This document shows, piece after piece, positions 15,303 through 23,163 of a stretch of 64,000 bases of DNA. The notes under the pieces are model-generated. The model was not told the DNA's origin. It saw only the letters and a list, made by a program, of their open reading frames with translations, and searched no databases. The stretch's first letter is position 1, and every line of letters begins with the position of its first letter. The position numbers were made by a program, and so were the translations under genes. The stretch comes from GAS188 sp035949255 (lineage in GTDB: Bacteria > Pseudomonadota > Alphaproteobacteria > Rhizobiales > Beijerinckiaceae): contig DASZIL010000020.1 in NCBI GenBank assembly GCA_035949255.1, positions 1 to 64,000 on the forward strand. Reading direction: 5' to 3'.

Positions 15303-16739
15303 ATGACCACACATGACTGTTGCGCCGCGGGCACACCGAAGTCCGGCGGCGAGTACGATCTCGCGGTCGTCGGCGCGGGCTCGGCCGGCTTTTCGGCGGC
15401 GATCGCGGCGGCCGAGCTCGGCGCCAATGTCGCCCTCATCGGTCACGGTACCATCGGGGGAACATGCGTCAATGTCGGCTGCGTGCCCTCGAAAACGATG
15501 ATCCGCGCGACCGAAACCCTCCATCACGCCGAAGCCGCGTCGCGCTTTGCCGGTATCCGCGCGCATGGCCAAATCACCGATTGGCGCGCGCTGGTGCGCC
15601 AGAAGGACGAGCTGGTATCGTCGCTCCGCCAAGCCAAATACAGCGATCTTCTTCCCGGCTACAACACCATTGCGTATCTTGAAGGCGCGGCGCGCCTGAC
15701 AGCCGACGGCGTCGTTCTCGATGATGAGCCGATCAAGGCCCGAAGGGTGATCGTTGCGACGGGCGCTGCTGCGTCGGTGCCCGCGATCTCCGGGATCGAG
15801 ACGATACCCTATCTCACCAGCACGAGCGCGCTCGAGCTCGAGCAATTGCCGGCATCGCTGCTCATCATCGGGGGCGGCTTTATCGGCTGCGAGCTTGGTC
15901 AGATGTTCGCCCGTGCCGGTGTCAAGGTGACGATCGCGACCCGCCGCCGCTTGCTGCCGAAGGCCGAGCCCGAGATCGGAGAGGCCTTGGCACGGTATCT
16001 GACGGAGGAAGGCATTATCATCCGCGACGGGCTGACCTACCGGCGGATTGAGCAATCGCCGGAGGGCGTCGCGCTGTCCGTGGCGGTCGACGGCCGCGCC
16101 GAGGCGATTACCGCGCAGCGTGTTCTCGTCACCAGCGGGCGCCGGCCCAACACCGAAGGCTTCGGTCTCCGAGAGGCGGGCGTTGCCCTTTTGCCCAATG
16201 GCGGCATCGAGGTCGATGACCGAATGCGCACCTCGAAGCTCGGCGTCTATGCCGCCGGGGACGTTACGGGGCGCGACCAATTCGTCTACATGGCCGCTTA
16301 CGGGGCACGGATCGCGGCGGAGAACGCGCTCAACGGCGACAGCAAACGCTACGATGCGAGCGTCATGCCTGCGGTCGTGTTCACCGATCCCCAGGTCGCG
16401 AGCGTCGGCTTCACGGAAGCCGGCGCGCGCGCGCAAGGGATTGCGGTAAAGACCTCGACGCTCAGGCTGAGCCATGTCCCGCGTGCGCTCGCCGCTCGCG
16501 ACACGCGCGGTCTCATCAAGCTCGTGGCCGAAGCGAAGAGCGGCAGGCTTCTTGGCGCGCACATCATCGCGCCCGAAGGCGCCGACAGTATCCAGACGGC
16601 GGCACTGGCGATCAAAACCGGACTTACGGTCAAAGAGTTGGCGGAGACGATCTTCCCGTATCTCACGACGGTCGAAGGGCTCAAACTCGCCGCGCAAACC
16701 TTTGACAAGGACGTGGCGAAGCTGTCCTGCTGCGCCTGA
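15303..16739 (+). CDS. merA: Mercuric reductase MerA, without N-terminal HMA domain
   Basis: 478 residues. It reduces Hg(II) to volatile Hg(0) with NADPH. FAD binds at GAGSAGF (24-30), the redox-active pair is Cys55/Cys60 in GGTCVNVGCVPSK, NADPH binds at IIGGGFIGCELG, and the C-terminal vicinal pair Cys476-Cys477 (LSCCA) that captures Hg(II) at the dimer interface is intact, separating it from other disulfide reductases. It lacks the N-terminal MerP-like domain of Tn501-type enzymes. ATG 15303 starts directly before the FAD domain. Third gene of the operon, 91 bp after merP. Confidence 0.95.
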   Translation: MTTHDCCAAGTPKSGGEYDLAVVGAGSAGFSAAIAAAELGANVALIGHGTIGGTCVNVGCVPSKTMIRATETLHHAEAASRFAGIRAHGQITDWRALVRQKDELVSSLRQAKYSDLLPGYNTIAYLEGAARLTADGVVLDDEPIKARRVIVATGAAASVPAISGIETIPYLTSTSALELEQLPASLLIIGGGFIGCELGQMFARAGVKVTIATRRRLLPKAEPEIGEALARYLTEEGIIIRDGLTYRRIEQSPEGVALSVAVDGRAEAITAQRVLVTSGRRPNTEGFGLREAGVALLPNGGIEVDDRMRTSKLGVYAAGDVTGRDQFVYMAAYGARIAAENALNGDSKRYDASVMPAVVFTDPQVASVGFTEAGARAQGIAVKTSTLRLSHVPRALAARDTRGLIKLVAEAKSGRLLGAHIIAPEGADSIQTAALAIKTGLTVKELAETIFPYLTTVEGLKLAAQTFDKDVAKLSCCA

Positions 16740-16756
16740 CGGGCCACCTGACCAGC

Positions 16757-16779
16757 GGCCGCCCGGCAGCGGTTTTTCG
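16757..16779 (+). terminator. Possible terminator behind merA
   Basis: A short GC stem (CCGC 16759-16762 with GCGG 16769-16772, extendable by G-T pairs) is followed by five T residues. The stem is weak. It lies between the convergent merA and merR genes. Confidence 0.4.
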
Positions 16780-16857
16780 GTGGCAGTTACTAGTTCCCCA
16801 TTTTGCCAGGATCGAGATAGGGTCCGACTTCGCGCCTCATGGCGCCTGCGATATGGG

Positions 16858-17382
16858 CTACCCTCTTTTTTGGATGCGTCGCGCGCCGCCCGATTCGCTC
16901 GAGCGCGTCCGCGTTGGCTTGCGAGCGGGCCGCGTGGAGATCGCGGAACGTAGCCGTGATCGGGGCTCGAACAGCGCGTCGATGATCGGGCATTCGGGGA
17001 CCTCGTCACCGGTGCACTGCCGGGCCAGAGCATCGAGAACCGACTTGAGCTTCTCGAGGTCGGCGATCTTTTGCTGGACCTCTCGCGCATGCGAGCGCGT
17101 CAGCGTTTTGACCTGCGCACAGGTATAGTTGCTGCCATCAACCAAGCGCAGCAATTGGCGAATTTCCTCGATCGTGAAGCCAAGCTCACGGCTGCGGCGC
17201 ACGAAGGTGAGGCGCTTGATGAGATCTTGCCCATAAAGGCGATGTCCACCCGCGCTGCGCGGTGGCGGCGGCAAAATGCCGATCCGCTCGTAATAGCGGA
17301 TCGTCTCCATATTGCAGCCCGAGCGCGCGGCCAGCGCGCCGCGGGTCAGCAACTCCAATTCCTCCCCGACACCCGTCGCCAT
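16858..17382 (-). CDS. merR: Mercury-responsive regulator MerR
   Basis: 174 residues. The N-terminal winged helix-turn-helix (LTRGALAARSGCNMETIRYYERIGIL) is followed by a dimer helix and three metal-site cysteines: Cys88 (NYTCAQV), Cys123 and Cys131 (RQCTGDEVPECPIIDALF), matching Cys82/117/126 of Tn501 MerR. It represses the mer promoter and activates it when Hg(II) is bound. The last 35 residues are arginine-rich and unlike the family, perhaps a 3'-end extension. The ATG at 17382 is preferred over a GTG one codon before. Unlike the common layout, merR is convergent with merA at the far end and 3 kb from the promoter of merT. Confidence 0.92.
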   Translation of the reverse strand: MATGVGEELELLTRGALAARSGCNMETIRYYERIGILPPPPRSAGGHRLYGQDLIKRLTFVRRSRELGFTIEEIRQLLRLVDGSNYTCAQVKTLTRSHAREVQQKIADLEKLKSVLDALARQCTGDEVPECPIIDALFEPRSRLRSAISTRPARKPTRTRSSESGGARRIQKRG

Positions 17383-17397
17383 CACGTGACCTCAGAC

Positions 17398-17412
17398 CTG
17401 TAGTTTGTACAG
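17398..17412. promoter_or_regulatory. Second MerR-type operator in front of merR
   Basis: CTGTA-GTTTG-TACAG has exactly the half-sites and 5-bp centre length of the operator in the merT promoter. It ends 16 bp before the merR start codon, suiting autorepression. On the plus strand TCAGAC (17392-17397) and TATAAA (17417-17422) flank it with a 19-bp spacer, so a rightward MerR-type promoter is also possible; the minus strand shows no good -10 in the matching position. Confidence 0.8.
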
Positions 17413-17602
17413 GCGGTATAAATGGGGGCAAGGCCGCTGACAAGCAAAGCGAACACGGCAAAAGCGAACACAGCCTCCACAATCCCGCCGCCACGTTGCC
17501 CGCTTCATCGCCCGCTCCATTCGCAGGGCATGAAACCGAAGAACTCCTGCGCTTTGTACCCCGGGAAAGATCACGGGCTCCGTGCACGTCCTGGCGGCGG
17601 CT

Positions 17603-17631
17603 TTGACGCCCGCGACCATTGTGACTATATG
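17603..17631 (+). promoter_or_regulatory. Promoter of rplK-rplA
   Basis: TTGACG (17603-17608), 17 bp, TATATG (17626-17631): close to the sigma70 consensus. Transcription would start near 17638, giving a leader of roughly 118 nt before rplK. Confidence 0.75.
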
Positions 17632-17755
17632 CCCGCGAACTCCGCGGGAGACGGGCCGGCACGCCATGCCGGGTCAAAGCCGTCGCGACCGCGGCCTGCA
17701 ACCTTTAACGCTTCACCGCCCAAGGCAGGGCGTGGCGTTTCATTGGAGCAGTGGC

Positions 17756-18184
17756 ATGGCGAAGAAAATCGCAGGCTACATCAAGCTGCAAGTGCCGGCG
17801 GGCGCGGCCAATCCCTCCCCGCCGATCGGTCCCGCGCTCGGTCAGCGCGGCTTGAACATCATGGAATTCTGCAAGGCCTTCAACGCGAGGACCGCGCAGA
17901 TGGAGAAGGGCACGCCGATCCCGGTGGTGATCACGGCCTATCAGGACCGTTCCTTCACCTTCGAGATGAAGCTCCCACCCATGTCCTTCTATCTGAAGAA
18001 GGCCGCGAAGATCCAAGGCGGTTCCAAGACCCCGGGCCGCGGGACGGTTGGGCAGGTGACCAAGGCGCAAATACGCGAGATCGCGCAGACCAAGCTGCCC
18101 GACTTGAATTGCGACAGTGTGGAATCGGCAATGGCCATGGTCGAGGGCTCGGCCCGCTCCATGGGCCTCGAGGTTGTGGGGTGA
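17756..18184 (+). CDS. rplK: 50S ribosomal protein L11
   Basis: 142 residues, normal length. L11 binds 23S rRNA at the GTPase-associated centre and contacts translation factors. The start AKKIAGYIKLQVPAGAANPSP, the loop PPIGPALGQRGLNIMEFCK and the C-terminal RNA-binding part (GTVGQVTKAQIREIAQ, MAMVEGSARSMGLEV) are all conserved. Usually secE and nusG precede it; here neither is present and a promoter stands directly upstream. rplA follows after 4 bp. Confidence 0.97.
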   Translation: MAKKIAGYIKLQVPAGAANPSPPIGPALGQRGLNIMEFCKAFNARTAQMEKGTPIPVVITAYQDRSFTFEMKLPPMSFYLKKAAKIQGGSKTPGRGTVGQVTKAQIREIAQTKLPDLNCDSVESAMAMVEGSARSMGLEVVG

Positions 18185-18188
18185 CGAG

Positions 18189-18884
18189 ATGAGCGTGGGA
18201 AAACGTCAGAAAGCTGCGCTCGAGGGCATCGACCGCACCAAGCTCTACCCGCTCAACGAGGCGGTAAAGCTCGTCAAGGAAAGAGCCAAGGCCAAGTTCG
18301 ACGAGACCGTCGAGGTCGCAATGAACCTCGGTGTGGACCCGCGCCATGCCGACCAGATGGTGCGCGGCGTATGCCAATTGCCGAACGGCTCCGGCCGCTC
18401 GGTGCGCGTCGCCGTCTTCGCCCGCGCCGGCAAGGCGGAGGAGGCGAAGGCCGCCGGCGCCGATCTTGTCGGCGCCGAAGACCTCGTCGAGAAGATCAAC
18501 GCCGGTGAGATCAATTTCGACCGGTGCATCGCGACGCCCGATCTGATGCCGCTCGTCGGGCGGCTCGGCAAGGTGCTCGGCCCGCGCGGCTTGATGCCGA
18601 ATCCGCGCGTCGGGACGGTGACGCCCGACGTCGCGGGCGCGGTACGCGCCGCGAAAGGCGGCGCGGTCGAGTTTCGCGTGGAGAAAGCCGGCATCGTACA
18701 CGGCGGCGTCGGCAAGGCCTCCTTCGAGGCCGACAAGCTCGCCGAGAACATCCGCGCCTTCGCGGATGCCGTGGTGAAGGCGAAGCCTGCCGGCGCCAAA
18801 GGGCACTACGTGCAGCGCATCGCCATCTCCTCGACCATGGGACCGGGTGTGAAGGTCGATCCCGCGAGCGTGATGGGAGCGTAG
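18189..18884 (+). CDS. rplA: 50S ribosomal protein L1
   Basis: 231 residues. L1 forms the mobile stalk near the ribosomal E site and, in other bacteria, represses its own L11-L1 transcript. Conserved parts include KFDETVEVAMNLGVDPRHADQ, the LGKVLGPRGLMPNP loop and GTVTPDVAGAVRAAKGG. One oddity is CQLPNGSGRSVRVAVFA where LPNGTGK is usual. It begins 4 bp after rplK. The genes rplJ and rplL, which normally follow, are missing; a palindromic repeat and an ELM1-like gene come next. Confidence 0.97.
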   Translation: MSVGKRQKAALEGIDRTKLYPLNEAVKLVKERAKAKFDETVEVAMNLGVDPRHADQMVRGVCQLPNGSGRSVRVAVFARAGKAEEAKAAGADLVGAEDLVEKINAGEINFDRCIATPDLMPLVGRLGKVLGPRGLMPNPRVGTVTPDVAGAVRAAKGGAVEFRVEKAGIVHGGVGKASFEADKLAENIRAFADAVVKAKPAGAKGHYVQRIAISSTMGPGVKVDPASVMGA

Positions 18885-18891
18885 CGTCGTT

Positions 18892-19036
18892 ACCTTCTCC
18901 CGTTCATGGGAGAAGGTGCCGAGACGAAGTCGAGGCGGATACAAGGGGCCTTGTTGAAATCTACAAACGCCCTCATCCGCCCTTCCCTCGGAACGAGTCC
19001 GAGGGTCGGGCACCTTCTCCAGCAGGCGGGAGAAGG
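18892..19036. repeat. Multi-hairpin intergenic repeat behind rplA
   Basis: Three perfect stems: 18892-18901/18908-18917 (ACCTTCTCCC and its complement), 18985-18992/18998-19005 (CCCTCGGA/TCCGAGGG) and 19013-19020/19029-19036 (CCTTCTCC/GGAGAAGG). The first and third are nearly the same sequence and bracket the element. It resembles dispersed palindromic repeats common in Hyphomicrobiales genomes and may also end the rplKA transcript. Confidence 0.75.
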
Positions 19037-19051
19037 CGGCGCGCAAAGCGC

Positions 19052-20032
19052 ATGAACCCGCTTCTTCCACCCTCGACCACCGCCTGGGTGCTGACTGACG
19101 GCAAGGCCGGGGATACGGCCATCTGCTTCGGCGTGGTCGAGGCGTTGGGCCTTGAGCCCGTGCTTCACAAGATCGCGCCGCGGCCGCCTTGGAGCTGGGC
19201 GACACCTTTCGGGCCCATCGACCCGAAGGAAGCCCCGCATCGGCCTCAAAGCCCGATCGCGCCGCCTTACCCCGACCTCATCGTCGCTTCCGGCCGGCGC
19301 GCCGTTCCTTATGTCCGGCGCGTTCGCGCCGAGACGGCCGGGCGCACCTTCACGGCCTTCATGAAGGACCCTTACACCGGGGTCAGAACCGCGGACCTCA
19401 TCTGGGTTCCAGAGCATGACACGCTCGCCGGGCCGAATGTGATCAAGACGCCGCTCACGCCGCACCGGGTCACGGCGGCGAAATTGGCCGCGGCCCGCGC
19501 CGAGCCGCTCGGCATCCTCGCGCGCCTCCCGCGCCCGCGCGTCGCGCTCCTCATCGGCGGCAACAGCGTCAATCACCGCTTCACGAGAGCCGATATCGCC
19601 GCCCTGTCGGCAAAGCTCGACCGGCTCGCTCAAGGCGGCAATTCGCTCATGGCGACGCTGTCGCGCCGCACGCCGCCCCGCTTGCGCCAGGCGATCGCCG
19701 CCGTCATCGCAAGGCACGGCGGCTATCTCTGGGACGAGAAGGGCGACAATCCCTTCATCGCGCTGCTTGCGCTCGCCGACGCGCTGGTGGTCACGGCCGA
19801 TTCGGTCGGCATGGTGGGGGAGGCGGCGGCGACCGGCCGCCCGGTTCTCGTCTTCGAGCCGAGCGGCGGGCACAAGAAGGTCAGGCGGTATCTCGACGGG
19901 CTTCGCGCAAGGGGAATTGTCCATAACTTTGCCGGACATCTTGCGGGAACACCCTACGAACCCCTAGATTCGACGTTTGCGGTCGCTTCCCTTATTGCGG
20001 AGGCGTTTCGTCGGCATCGCGAGGCGCGCTGA
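19052..20032 (+). CDS. ELM1-like (mitochondrial fission ELM1 family) protein
   Basis: 326 residues. It matches the bacterial family related to plant ELM1, which has a GT-B-like glycosyltransferase fold: WVLTDGKAGDTAICFGVVEALGL at the start, YPDLIVASGRRAVPYVRRVR, IGGNSVNHRFT in the middle and LLALADALVVTADSVGMVGEAAATGRPV near the end. Its bacterial function is not established; the C-terminal part resembles nucleotide-sugar binding sites. The upstream frame is the palindromic repeat, so ATG 19052 was chosen. It is followed by trxB after about 50 bp on the same strand. Confidence 0.82.
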   Translation: MNPLLPPSTTAWVLTDGKAGDTAICFGVVEALGLEPVLHKIAPRPPWSWATPFGPIDPKEAPHRPQSPIAPPYPDLIVASGRRAVPYVRRVRAETAGRTFTAFMKDPYTGVRTADLIWVPEHDTLAGPNVIKTPLTPHRVTAAKLAAARAEPLGILARLPRPRVALLIGGNSVNHRFTRADIAALSAKLDRLAQGGNSLMATLSRRTPPRLRQAIAAVIARHGGYLWDEKGDNPFIALLALADALVVTADSVGMVGEAAATGRPVLVFEPSGGHKKVRRYLDGLRARGIVHNFAGHLAGTPYEPLDSTFAVASLIAEAFRRHREAR

Positions 20033-20083
20033 GGACAGCGCCGGGCGGCTGGCGTTCCGAGCCCGATCGCCCAAGGAGTGAGT

Positions 20084-21046
20084 GTGCCGCAGCATCATAC
20101 GCCTCTTTTGATCGTCGGCTCCGGTCCGGCCGGTTACACGGCGGCGATCTATGGCGCCCGCGCGCTCTTGAAGCCGATCCTCGTCTCGGGGGTGCAGGAG
20201 GGCGGCCAGCTCACGATCACCACCGATGTCGAGAATTACCCGGGCTTTGCCGATGTGATCCAAGGCCCTTGGCTCATGGAGCAGATGCGGCTTCAGGCGG
20301 CTCATGTCGGCACGACCCTCATTTCCGACCACATCGTCTCTGCCGAGCTCAGGGTTCACCCCTTTCGCCTGAAAGGGGATTCGGGCGACGTCTACACGGC
20401 CGATGCGCTCGTCATCGCCACGGGGGCCCAGGCCAAATGGCTCGGGTTGCCGTCGGAAGAACGTTTCAAGGGTTTTGGCGTCTCCGCTTGCGCCACTTGC
20501 GACGGTTTCTTCTTTCGCGGCAAGGAGGTGGTAGTGGTGGGCGGCGGCAACACCGCCGTCGAGGAGGCGCTCTATCTCTCCGCCCTCGCCGCCAAGGTGA
20601 CGGTAGTGCATCGCCGCGACGCCTTCCGGGCCGAGCGCATCCTGCAGGAGCGCCTGTTCGGCCGGACCAATGTCGAGGTGATCTTCGACCATGTACTCGA
20701 TGAGATCGGCGGCGCCGAGGAGCCGCTCTCGGTCACGGGGGTGACGCTGCGTCAGACGCGCACCGGCGCCAAGACGCGGCTCAAGGCGGATGGCGTGTTC
20801 ATCGCCATCGGCCACGCGCCCGCGGTCGAGCTCTTCAAGGATCAGTTGCGCATGACGGCGTCGGGCTATATCGCGACGGAACCCGGCTCGACGGCGACCA
20901 GCATTCCCGGCGTCTTTGCCGCCGGAGACGTGACCGACGAACGATACCGACAAGCCGTGACGGCGGCCGGGCTCGGCTGCATGGCCGCGCTCGACGCGGA
21001 GAAATGGCTCGCCGCGAGGGAACAACAAAGAACGGCGGCCGAGTAG
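20084..21046 (+). CDS. trxB: Thioredoxin-disulfide reductase
   Basis: 320 residues. An FAD/NADPH enzyme that keeps thioredoxin reduced. It shows the FAD motif GSGPAGYTAAIY (residues 12-23), the active-site CATC at 136-139 (SACATCDG), the NADPH motif GGGNTAVEEALY with HRRD, and the C-terminal GVFAAGDVTDERYRQAVTAAGLGCMAA. A GTG start at 20084 is preferred because AAGGAG at 20073-20078 lies 5 bp upstream; a GTG at 20078 would overlap that signal. The LysR gene starts just after it. Confidence 0.95.
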   Translation: MPQHHTPLLIVGSGPAGYTAAIYGARALLKPILVSGVQEGGQLTITTDVENYPGFADVIQGPWLMEQMRLQAAHVGTTLISDHIVSAELRVHPFRLKGDSGDVYTADALVIATGAQAKWLGLPSEERFKGFGVSACATCDGFFFRGKEVVVVGGGNTAVEEALYLSALAAKVTVVHRRDAFRAERILQERLFGRTNVEVIFDHVLDEIGGAEEPLSVTGVTLRQTRTGAKTRLKADGVFIAIGHAPAVELFKDQLRMTASGYIATEPGSTATSIPGVFAAGDVTDERYRQAVTAAGLGCMAALDAEKWLAAREQQRTAAE

Positions 21047-21075
21047 TCGTCGCCGAAATCGAGGGGCGTGCCGCA

Positions 21076-21966
21076 GTGGATTGGGATCGTTTGCGAATAT
21101 TCTGCGCGGCCGCGGAGGTCGGCAGTTTCACCCACGCGGGCGACATGCTCGAGCTGAGCCAATCGGCCGTGAGCCGGCAGATCGCCGCGCTCGAGGAGGA
21201 AGTCGGCGTGCCGCTCTTCCATCGCCATGCGCGCGGCCTCATCCTGACCGAGCCGGGCGAGACCTTGTTTCGCACCGCCCTCGAGATGAAGCTGAAGATC
21301 GAGACCGCGCGGGCGCGTCTCGTCGATACGCGCGAGAAGCCGAACGGGCAATTGCGCATCACGACCACGATCGGGCTCGGCACTTATTGGCTCACGCCCC
21401 GCCTCGGCGAGTTCCTCGACAGCTTTCCCGACATCCGCGTCGAGCTGCTGCTGATCGATGAGGAGCTCGATCTCGCCATGCGTCAGGCCGATGTCGCGAT
21501 AAGGCTGCGTCTGCCGGTGCAATCGGACCTTGTGCAACGGCGGCTCTTCACCGTGCATTTCCACGCCTATGCCTCGGCCGAATATGTGAAGCGTCGCGGC
21601 ATGCCGAAGACGCCGGAGGAGCTCGATGCGCATCGCATCGTCGCCTATGGCGGGTCGGCCGCGAATTATCTCCTCGAGACGAGCGTGCTGCCGGTGATCG
21701 GGCGCGATCCGCGCCATCCCCGCCCCGTGGCGCTCACCGTGAGCAATGTCTCGAGCGTGAAGCGGGCGGTGGAAAGCGGCTTCGGCGTGGGTATTTTGCC
21801 GGACTATCTCGTCGTGCAGAACTCGAACCTGGTGCGCGTGCTCCCCGAAAGCGAGATGCCCTCGCTCGACACTTACTTCGTTTATCCGGAGGAGCTGCGC
21901 AACGTCGCGCGCGTCCAGGTCTTCCGCGACTTCATGATCCAGAAGGCGCAACGCTGGTCGCATTGA
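21076..21966 (+). CDS. LysR-family transcriptional regulator
   Basis: 296 residues with the usual LysR plan: an N-terminal winged helix-turn-helix (FCAAAEVGSFTHAGDMLELSQSAVSRQIAALEEEVG) and a periplasmic-binding-like effector domain from about residue 90, including VRVLPESEMP and the GVGILPDYL stretch. GTG at 21076 (VDWDRLRIF) fits the family start and has GAGGGG 9 bp upstream; an in-frame ATG at 21004 lies inside trxB. It follows trxB by 29 bp and is probably co-transcribed, so regulation linked to thiol redox state is possible. The effector is unknown. Confidence 0.9.
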   Translation: MDWDRLRIFCAAAEVGSFTHAGDMLELSQSAVSRQIAALEEEVGVPLFHRHARGLILTEPGETLFRTALEMKLKIETARARLVDTREKPNGQLRITTTIGLGTYWLTPRLGEFLDSFPDIRVELLLIDEELDLAMRQADVAIRLRLPVQSDLVQRRLFTVHFHAYASAEYVKRRGMPKTPEELDAHRIVAYGGSAANYLLETSVLPVIGRDPRHPRPVALTVSNVSSVKRAVESGFGVGILPDYLVVQNSNLVRVLPESEMPSLDTYFVYPEELRNVARVQVFRDFMIQKAQRWSH

Positions 21967-22003
21967 AGCAGGATGCGTTCCGTGGCGGCGGGCGCATCAA
22001 TCC

Positions 22004-23035
22004 TCACACGAGGTCGGCCTCGACACGGCCCTTGCGCTCGAGCCAGGAAGGCGTCGGCAATCCCTTGCTTCGCAGGAACTCGGGGTTGAAGAGCTTCGAC
22101 TGGTATCTTGTGCCGTAATCGGCAAGGACCGTCACGATGGTGTGCTTGGGGCCGAGCTTCTTCGCGAGGCGAATGGCGCCCGCGACATTGATGCCCGACG
22201 AGCCGCCGAGGCACAGGCCTTCATGCTCCAAAAGATCGAAGACGACGCGCACCGCCTCTTCGTCGGGAATCTGAAAGGCGGCATCGACCGCAAGACCCTC
22301 GATATTCTTGGTGATGCGGCCCTGGCCGATGCCTTCGGTGATCGAGGAGCCGGAGGCCTTGAGCTCACCCGTGGTGTAATAGCTGTAGAGGGCCGCTCCC
22401 ATCGGGTCGGCGATGGCGATCGCGATGTCCTTGTTGCGTTCCTTGAGCGCGATCGCGACGCCAGCCAAGGTGCCACCCGTGCCGACGGCGCAGACGAAGC
22501 CGTCCACCTTGCCGCCGGTCTGCTCCCAGATTTCGGGGCCCGTCGTCTCGACATGCGCCTGGCGGTTCGCGACATTGTCGAATTGGTTCGCCCAGATGGC
22601 GCCGTTCGGCTCGCTTTCGGCTAGCTTCTCGGCAACCCGGCCCGACACTTTCACGTAGTTATTCGGGTTGGCATAGCCCACCGCAGGCACCTCGATGAGC
22701 TCGGCGCCGGCAAGCCGGAGCATGTCCTTCTTTTCCTGCGATTGCGTTTCCGGAATCACGATCACGGAGCGAAGCCCGAGCGCGTTGCCGACGAGCGCGA
22801 GGCCGATGCCGGTGTTGCCGGCCGTGCCTTCCACCACCACCCCGCCCGGCTTGAGGGCGCCACGCGCCATGGCGTCCTTGATGATGAAGAGGGCGGCCCG
22901 GTCCTTCACCGATTGGCCGGGGTTCATGAACTCGGCCTTGCCGAGGATGGTGCAGCCGGTCATCTCGGAGGCGCGGTTCAGCTTGATCAGCGGAGTGTTG
23001 CCGATCGCTTCGATCACATTGGCGCGGATGCTCAT
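22004..23035 (-). CDS. cysK: Cysteine synthase A (O-acetylserine sulfhydrylase)
   Basis: 343 residues. A PLP enzyme joining O-acetylserine and sulfide to cysteine. The PLP lysine is in NPGQSVKDRAA, the phosphate loop in GTAGNTGIGLA and the C-terminal loop in CLGGSSGINVAGA. The motif TEGIGQGRITKNI and the length place it in the longer CysK subgroup seen in Alphaproteobacteria. ATG at 23035 starts at the family beginning (SIRANVIEAIGNTPLIKL). It is convergent with the LysR gene and lies about 130 bp beyond paaE on the same strand. Confidence 0.93.
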   Translation of the reverse strand: MSIRANVIEAIGNTPLIKLNRASEMTGCTILGKAEFMNPGQSVKDRAALFIIKDAMARGALKPGGVVVEGTAGNTGIGLALVGNALGLRSVIVIPETQSQEKKDMLRLAGAELIEVPAVGYANPNNYVKVSGRVAEKLAESEPNGAIWANQFDNVANRQAHVETTGPEIWEQTGGKVDGFVCAVGTGGTLAGVAIALKERNKDIAIAIADPMGAALYSYYTTGELKASGSSITEGIGQGRITKNIEGLAVDAAFQIPDEEAVRVVFDLLEHEGLCLGGSSGINVAGAIRLAKKLGPKHTIVTVLADYGTRYQSKLFNPEFLRSKGLPTPSWLERKGRVEADLV

Positions 23036-23163
23036 AAGATTCAGTTCCGTTGCTCGTCGCTCATGGTTTCGTCCAGCATAGTCGTGAAGGCGGCGCACAT
23101 CGAGAGGCGCGAGATGCCGTCAGACCTTCCATTTCCGGTGAGCTGATCGGAAGAATGGCGGCG

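Larger units (their letters stand above)
17383..17755. other. Intergenic region between merR and rplK
   Basis: 373 bp with no gene. It holds the second MerR operator at 17398-17412 and the rplK promoter at 17603-17631. The rplK leader (about 17638-17755) contains a small hairpin, CCCGCG-AACT-CCGCGGG-like, near its start; I cannot show that it is the L1-binding site that controls this operon in other bacteria. Confidence 0.6.

Noticed and set aside
14461..17382. Transposon carrying the mer genes
   Set aside because: No transposase, resolvase, terminal inverted repeats or target duplication is visible at either side; the base composition matches the surroundings.
18189..18884. rplA as a frameshifted or truncated copy because of its odd context
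   Set aside because: The protein is full length at 231 residues with all conserved blocks; only the gene order is unusual.
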